A model generated the notes under the pieces. The model was given only the letters and a program-made list of their open reading frames with translations. It was not told the origin of the DNA and did not search any database. This document shows, one piece after another, positions 23,604 through 26,783 of a DNA stretch of 26,783 nucleotides. The position numbers and the translations under genes are program-made. The stretch is from an uncultured Lachnospiraceae bacterium (GTDB taxonomy: Bacteria; Bacillota; Clostridia; Lachnospirales; Lachnospiraceae): NCBI GenBank assembly GCA_905201915.1, contig CAJKQE010000024.1, positions 1 through 26,783 of the forward strand. Reading direction: 5' to 3'. Within the stretch, counting starts at the first letter, position 1. Each line of letters starts with the position of its first letter.

Positions 23604-23802
23604 ATTTCTCACCCAAATTGATAATTGTTCCATCTTTTTCCTGAATGTCAATATTATCTAACTGTGCACGCATATTCATGCGGATTGCTGCGATGTATTC
23701 TGCACGAAGCTTTCTCTGTTCTTCTTTTTCTTCTGGTGTCAGGCCTTCACCTTTTGATTTTCTTGCTAACTCGTTGATGCGGTTAATGGTATTTTGATCC
23801 AT
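23581..23802 (-). CDS. DUF896 (YnzC/YozC-like) small cytoplasmic protein
   Basis: A 73-residue protein of the YnzC family of unknown function. Its signature MDQNTINRINELARKSKGEG leads to LTPEEKEEQRKLRAEYI and a C-terminal basic tail. The family folds as a short two-helix bundle; no activity is known. AGAGAGG precedes the ATG by about ten bases. It is 23 bases from proB and overlaps the cyclo-ligase by 23 bases, so it belongs to this operon. Confidence 0.93.
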   Translation of the reverse strand: MDQNTINRINELARKSKGEGLTPEEKEEQRKLRAEYIAAIRMNMRAQLDNIDIQEKDGTIINLGEKYGRKKGN

Positions 23803-23825
23803 ATTTGTTCATCCTCTCTTTTGCT

Positions 23826-24680
23826 TTATAAATTTTCAAATAGCTTCTGTAAAATATCTTGTTCTTTTTTATCTGCCAGAAAGAGTGTTCCATGCTTTCT
23901 GCCCTGCATAATTTTATGTATAACATGGAAGTCTGCCCCATTGGCAATAACCATATCTGCTCCGGCGCTAGTTGCAATTCGGGCTGCTGAAAGCTTTGTC
24001 GCCATTCCTCCTGTACCCACACTGCTGCCTGTAGAGCCTTTCCCCATTTTCATTAAGTGCTCATCCAGTTTCTCTACTACGTCAATAAATTCTGCGCATG
24101 GATTGACATTGTGGTCGTCTGTAAACAATCCATCAATATCGGACAGCAGAATAAGCATATCCGCATCTACTAAAGCTGCAACTAAAGCGGACAGGGTGTC
24201 GTTGTCTCCAAAAGTATTGACAAATTCGATTTCATCGGTAGAAACCGTATCATTTTCATTTACAACGGGGATTGCTCCCATGTCCAAAAGGCTCTGAAAG
24301 GTGTTGCGGGCATTTTCTCTGGTAATATCATTTACCATAGTATATTTGGTAATCAGTACCTGTGCCGCCGTCTGACTGTATTCTGCAAATAACTTCTGAT
24401 AAATCATCATAAGTCTTGCCTGTCCGATAGCTGCACATGCCTGCTTTTCAGAAAGGCGGGAAGGTTTTTCCTGTAATCCCATAGCTGCCCGACCTACGGC
24501 AATGGCACCGGAAGATACCACAATGACTTCCTTGCCCTGATTGTGTAAATCTGCCAGCTCCCGAACCAGTATTTCCAGCTTAATCAAATCCAGTCGTCCT
24601 GTTTCTTTATGAGTCAGTGATGAAGAACCGATTTTGATTACAATGCGCTTTTTGTCTTTTAATTTTTCTCTGATATTCAT
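23826..24680 (-). CDS. proB: Glutamate 5-kinase, PUA-less
   Basis: First enzyme of proline synthesis, phosphorylating the gamma-carboxyl of glutamate. The 284-residue protein is a complete amino-acid kinase domain: IVIKIGSSSLT (13-23), VVSSGAIAVGRAAMG, VNENDTVS, FGDNDTLSALVA, LLSDIDGLFT and GTGGMATKLSAARIA. It stops at the end of this domain, whereas most bacterial ProB proteins have a further PUA domain of about 90 residues. That shortened form occurs in some Firmicutes and may alter proline feedback. proA, usually next door, is not in the window. AGAGGG lies before the ATG. A candidate promoter lies upstream, so it may begin a unit with DUF896, cyclo-ligase and miaB. Confidence 0.95.
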   Translation of the reverse strand: MNIREKLKDKKRIVIKIGSSSLTHKETGRLDLIKLEILVRELADLHNQGKEVIVVSSGAIAVGRAAMGLQEKPSRLSEKQACAAIGQARLMMIYQKLFAEYSQTAAQVLITKYTMVNDITRENARNTFQSLLDMGAIPVVNENDTVSTDEIEFVNTFGDNDTLSALVAALVDADMLILLSDIDGLFTDDHNVNPCAEFIDVVEKLDEHLMKMGKGSTGSSVGTGGMATKLSAARIATSAGADMVIANGADFHVIHKIMQGRKHGTLFLADKKEQDILQKLFENL

Positions 24681-24716
24681 GTATTTTCCCTCTTTGGTTC
24701 ATTTTCACATCATTTT

Positions 24717-24745
24717 ATATTACACTATTTTTGTCTATAAGTCCA
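24717..24745 (-). promoter_or_regulatory. Candidate promoter for proB-DUF896-cyclo-ligase-miaB
   Basis: On the minus strand TGGACT (24740-24745) lies 17 bases before TAATAT (24717-24722), the latter preceded by the extended TG element. It occupies the 85-base gap after the bofC-like gene. Each hexamer matches the consensus at about four of six positions. Confidence 0.4.
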
Positions 24746-24765
24746 GACAGGGATTTTGATACATT

Positions 24766-25242
24766 TTAGCTGGAATAATTTTCCAGAAAATTATAAAGTT
24801 CGTCAATGGTTTCAATTTGCTTTCCCAGTAAAACTTCACTTTGCAGTTCTTGTGGCAATGCTTCTAACGGGATATCTGTATATTCAAAAACCTGATTTTC
24901 GGAATTTTTATATACAACAAGATAACCCTCTTCTACCTGAAGTTTATAACCCTCCTCTTTTACGGGAACTTCTTCCTGCCTAAAAACCACTTTGTCAATT
25001 CCATAAGAGCTGATTTTGAAAGACTCTTTCTGTAATTTCCCATCTTCATAATGTTCCAAAACAAAAGTCTTATTTTTATTGTTGATTACGGGTACAGAGA
25101 CTTGTTGTTTTGCAGAGACATTGGTTTCTTCTAACGCATAAATTCTATCTTTTAAATCTGTAATCTGATACGTAATCAAAAAACCGGCGCTTAAAAAAAT
25201 TATAACGAAAAAACAGCCGACACCATAGATTATTCTTTTCAT
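24766..25242 (-). CDS. BofC-like membrane-anchored protein (BofC C-terminal domain)
   Basis: A 158-residue protein with an N-terminal signal anchor (about 4-24), a helical linker (ITDLKDRIYALEE, 27-39) and an outer beta-rich part. The last 60 residues (GYLVVYKN, FEYTDIPLEALPQEL, LGKQIETIDELYNFLENYSS) follow the BofC C-terminal pattern: a strand repeat, then L-P, then an E-L-x-x-x-L-E-D/N-Y-x-S end. In B. subtilis BofC is a forespore intermembrane-space protein that restrains the SpoIVB protease and so delays sigma-K activation. Here the N-terminal BofC domain is short or unrecognisable. AGGAGG lies six bases before the ATG. A sigma-G-like promoter lies upstream, consistent with forespore expression. 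Domain call moderate; function by analogy. Confidence 0.7.
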   Translation of the reverse strand: MKRIIYGVGCFFVIIFLSAGFLITYQITDLKDRIYALEETNVSAKQQVSVPVINNKNKTFVLEHYEDGKLQKESFKISSYGIDKVVFRQEEVPVKEEGYKLQVEEGYLVVYKNSENQVFEYTDIPLEALPQELQSEVLLGKQIETIDELYNFLENYSS

Positions 25243-25270
25243 AAAGAACCTCCTTATTTTTGAATACTAA

Positions 25271-25300
25271 TAGTATCGGCTGATTTTCTTATTTTATTCA
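25271..25300 (-). promoter_or_regulatory. Candidate sigma-G (forespore) promoter of the bofC-like gene
   Basis: On the minus strand GAATA (within TGAATA, 25295-25300) is followed after 17 bases by GATACTA (25271-25277). The B. subtilis sigma-G consensus is GHATR, 17-18 bases, then CATNHTA, so only the first base of the -10 differs. The predicted start is about 20 bases before the AGGAGG. The -10 overlaps a 13-base palindrome (ATACTAATAGTAT, 25264-25276), which may be an operator or chance. Confidence 0.5.
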
Positions 25301-25306
25301 CTTTTC

Positions 25307-25801
25307 TTAACGTGTAATTCCAAGGTTTGCCAGAATTTCTTCCTGTTTTTGCTCCATTTCTTTTGCTTCTTCAGGTTCGATATGATCATAACCCATAAGG
25401 TGCAGCATACTGTGAGCAATTAAAAAGGCAAATTCTCTTATCTGTCCATGCCCATAGCTTTCAGCTTGCTCCTGCATTCTGGGAATACAAATCATAATAT
25501 CTCCTAAGATTAATTCTCCACTTTCCGGATGAAAACAGGTATCATCTTCCTCTGCAAAAGAGAAATCTGCCGGAGTTGTGAAATCCAGCATAGGAAAAGA
25601 GAGAACATCTGTAACACAATCAATATTACGAAATTCCTTATTTGTCTGTTGGATTTCCTCATTTCCGGTTAAAACAAGATTGATTTCGGCTTCGTAGGGG
25701 CAGCCTTCATAATCAAGAGCAGCTTCAATCACTTTTTTTGCCAGTTCTTCGTAATCAAAATCCAGCTTTTCCTCATATTCCATTTCTAAATTCAGTGTCA
25801 T
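25307..25801 (-). CDS. ybeY: YbeY, rRNA-maturation endoribonuclease
   Basis: Metal-dependent ribonuclease required for 16S rRNA 3'-end processing and ribosome quality control. The 164-residue protein has the zinc-binding motif HxxxHxxxxxH as H130-S-M-L-H134-LMGYD-H140, preceded by TDVLSFPM and GDIMICIPR. The usual HGxLHLLGYDH has Ser in place of Gly at the second position. An acidic loop (SFAEEDDTCFHPES, 81-94) lengthens the segment before GDI. The ATG overlaps the phoH stop as ATGA (25798-25801), so the two are coupled, as in most bacteria. Confidence 0.95.
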   Translation of the reverse strand: MTLNLEMEYEEKLDFDYEELAKKVIEAALDYEGCPYEAEINLVLTGNEEIQQTNKEFRNIDCVTDVLSFPMLDFTTPADFSFAEEDDTCFHPESGELILGDIMICIPRMQEQAESYGHGQIREFAFLIAHSMLHLMGYDHIEPEEAKEMEQKQEEILANLGITR

Positions 25802-26783
25802 CGTTCTTTCCTCCTGTCTTTACGAGGTTTCTTTTCTCTTTTTTCATTTGCTTCCTTTTTCTCATAAGCGTCATAAGCCTGAACAATTTTCTGTACCAGA
25901 GGATGACGCACTACGTCTTTATTTGTTAATTCGCAAAAGGCAATATCCTCTACCTTTTTCAGTACGTGAAGAGCAACGTCCAGTCCCGACTTTGTACCGG
26001 AAGGTAAATCCTTTTGGGAAAGGTCTCCGGTAACAATGACTTTTGAACCAAAACCAATACGGGTAAGGAACATCTTCATTTGCGCAGGTGTGGTATTTTG
26101 GGCTTCATCTAAGATAATAAAGGCATTATCCAGTGTTCGCCCTCTCATATAGGCAAGAGGTGCGACTTCAATCAACCCTTTTTCCATGTTTTTGGCAAAG
26201 CTTTCTGCTCCCATAATTTCGTAAAGGGCATCGTACAAAGGCCGAAGATAAGGATCAATTTTACTTTGCAGGTCACCGGGAAGAAATCCCAGTTTTTCTC
26301 CTGCTTCAATAGCAGGTCTTGTTAAAATAATTCTACCTACTTCATCATTTTTAAATGCAGTAATTGCCATTGCCATGGCAAGATAGGTCTTTCCTGTTCC
26401 TGCAGGGCCAAGACCAAACACAATCATTTTTTTTCGGATTGCATCAATATATGCTTTCTGTCCTAATGTTTTCGGTTTAATAGGACGTCCGTTTAAAGTA
26501 TGGCAAATACATTCTTTATCAATTTCTGTAATTACAGAAGTTTTTTCTTCGGCTGCAAGAGCCAATGCATAATTTACGTTTTGTTGGGTAATGGTATTTC
26601 CCTTTTGGGACAATGCCAGAAATTCTCGTATGATTTTTACAGCCTGCTGACATGCTGTCATAGGTCCTAAAATACGAAGCTGTCCATTTCGGGAGATTAC
26701 AGTTACTCCAAGTGTTTTTTCTATTTTTTTAATGTGCTCATCAAACTGTCCGAACACATTTCGTTCATGCTCTGCGGGCAATT
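25798..26783 (-). CDS. phoH: PhoH-family ATPase (5' end outside the window)
   Basis: Partial gene of 327 visible residues. It has an N-terminal small KH-like region (NVFGQFDEHIKKIEK), then a P-loop helicase-like ATPase with Walker A GPAGTGKT (about 125-132), LTRPAIEAGEKLGFLPGDL, Walker B FIILDEAQN and VTGDLSQKDLP. A highly basic tail follows (EKREKKPRKDRRKER). The TTG at the window edge is not a credible start: family members begin roughly 10-20 residues earlier, before the PAEHE segment. PhoH proteins next to ybeY are thought to act in RNA metabolism; the old phosphate-starvation name is historical. Confidence 0.95.
   Translation of the reverse strand, partial: LPAEHERNVFGQFDEHIKKIEKTLGVTVISRNGQLRILGPMTACQQAVKIIREFLALSQKGNTITQQNVNYALALAAEEKTSVITEIDKECICHTLNGRPIKPKTLGQKAYIDAIRKKMIVFGLGPAGTGKTYLAMAMAITAFKNDEVGRIILTRPAIEAGEKLGFLPGDLQSKIDPYLRPLYDALYEIMGAESFAKNMEKGLIEVAPLAYMRGRTLDNAFIILDEAQNTTPAQMKMFLTRIGFGSKVIVTGDLSQKDLPSGTKSGLDVALHVLKKVEDIAFCELTNKDVVRHPLVQKIVQAYDAYEKKEANEKREKKPRKDRRKER

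Noticed and set aside
24681..24765. Riboswitch or T-box before proB
   Set aside because: The gap is only 85 bases and shows no T-box specifier or terminator/antiterminator pairing.

Overview
The window is a low-GC Firmicutes chromosome segment, most likely from a spore-forming Clostridia member of the Lachnospiraceae type (for example a Blautia or Ruminococcus relative). The assignment rests on three things: the gene order radC-mreB-mreC-mreD-mrdA-minD-minE, the order phoH-ybeY ... miaB | mutS-mutL-miaA-ynbB, and a BofC-like protein preceded by a sigma-G-like promoter. No database search was possible, so the genus is inference.

Layout, with almost everything on the minus strand (read from high to low coordinates). 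(a) 21.56-26.78 kb: phoH (5' end outside the window), ybeY, a bofC-like gene, proB, a DUF896/YnzC gene, 5-formyltetrahydrofolate cyclo-ligase and miaB. (b) 16.74-21.56 kb: an AT-rich accessory block. It holds an AgrC-like histidine kinase and a LytTR response regulator on the plus strand, and on the minus strand a zeta-type kinase with a 59-residue partner, broken gene remnants and a membrane-anchored protein with choline-binding-like repeats. (c) 7.12-16.74 kb: the packed mismatch-repair/tRNA-modification operon mutS-mutL-miaA-ynbB followed by two FAD proteins. (d) 1-7.11 kb: radC, the elongasome genes mreB, mreC, mreD and mrdA (PBP2), then minD and the start of minE.

The housekeeping genes form tightly coupled operons with 4-bp ATGA overlaps or gaps of only a few bases. 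radC has its own candidate promoter, which probably also drives the mre-mrd-min genes for cell elongation and division-site placement. The accessory block sits where miaB and mutS would usually be close neighbours and is the most interesting part of the window: a quorum-sensing-type two-component pair with no peptide gene nearby, candidate LytTR sites, a toxin-antitoxin-like pair and decayed genes.

Starts were reassigned where a Shine-Dalgarno sequence decides the matter (mreC, the COG2509 protein, the choline-repeat protein, miaB, cyclo-ligase). Several genes use GTG or TTG (mreB, miaA, zeta, histidine kinase). No rRNA, tRNA, CRISPR array or intact transposase was seen.
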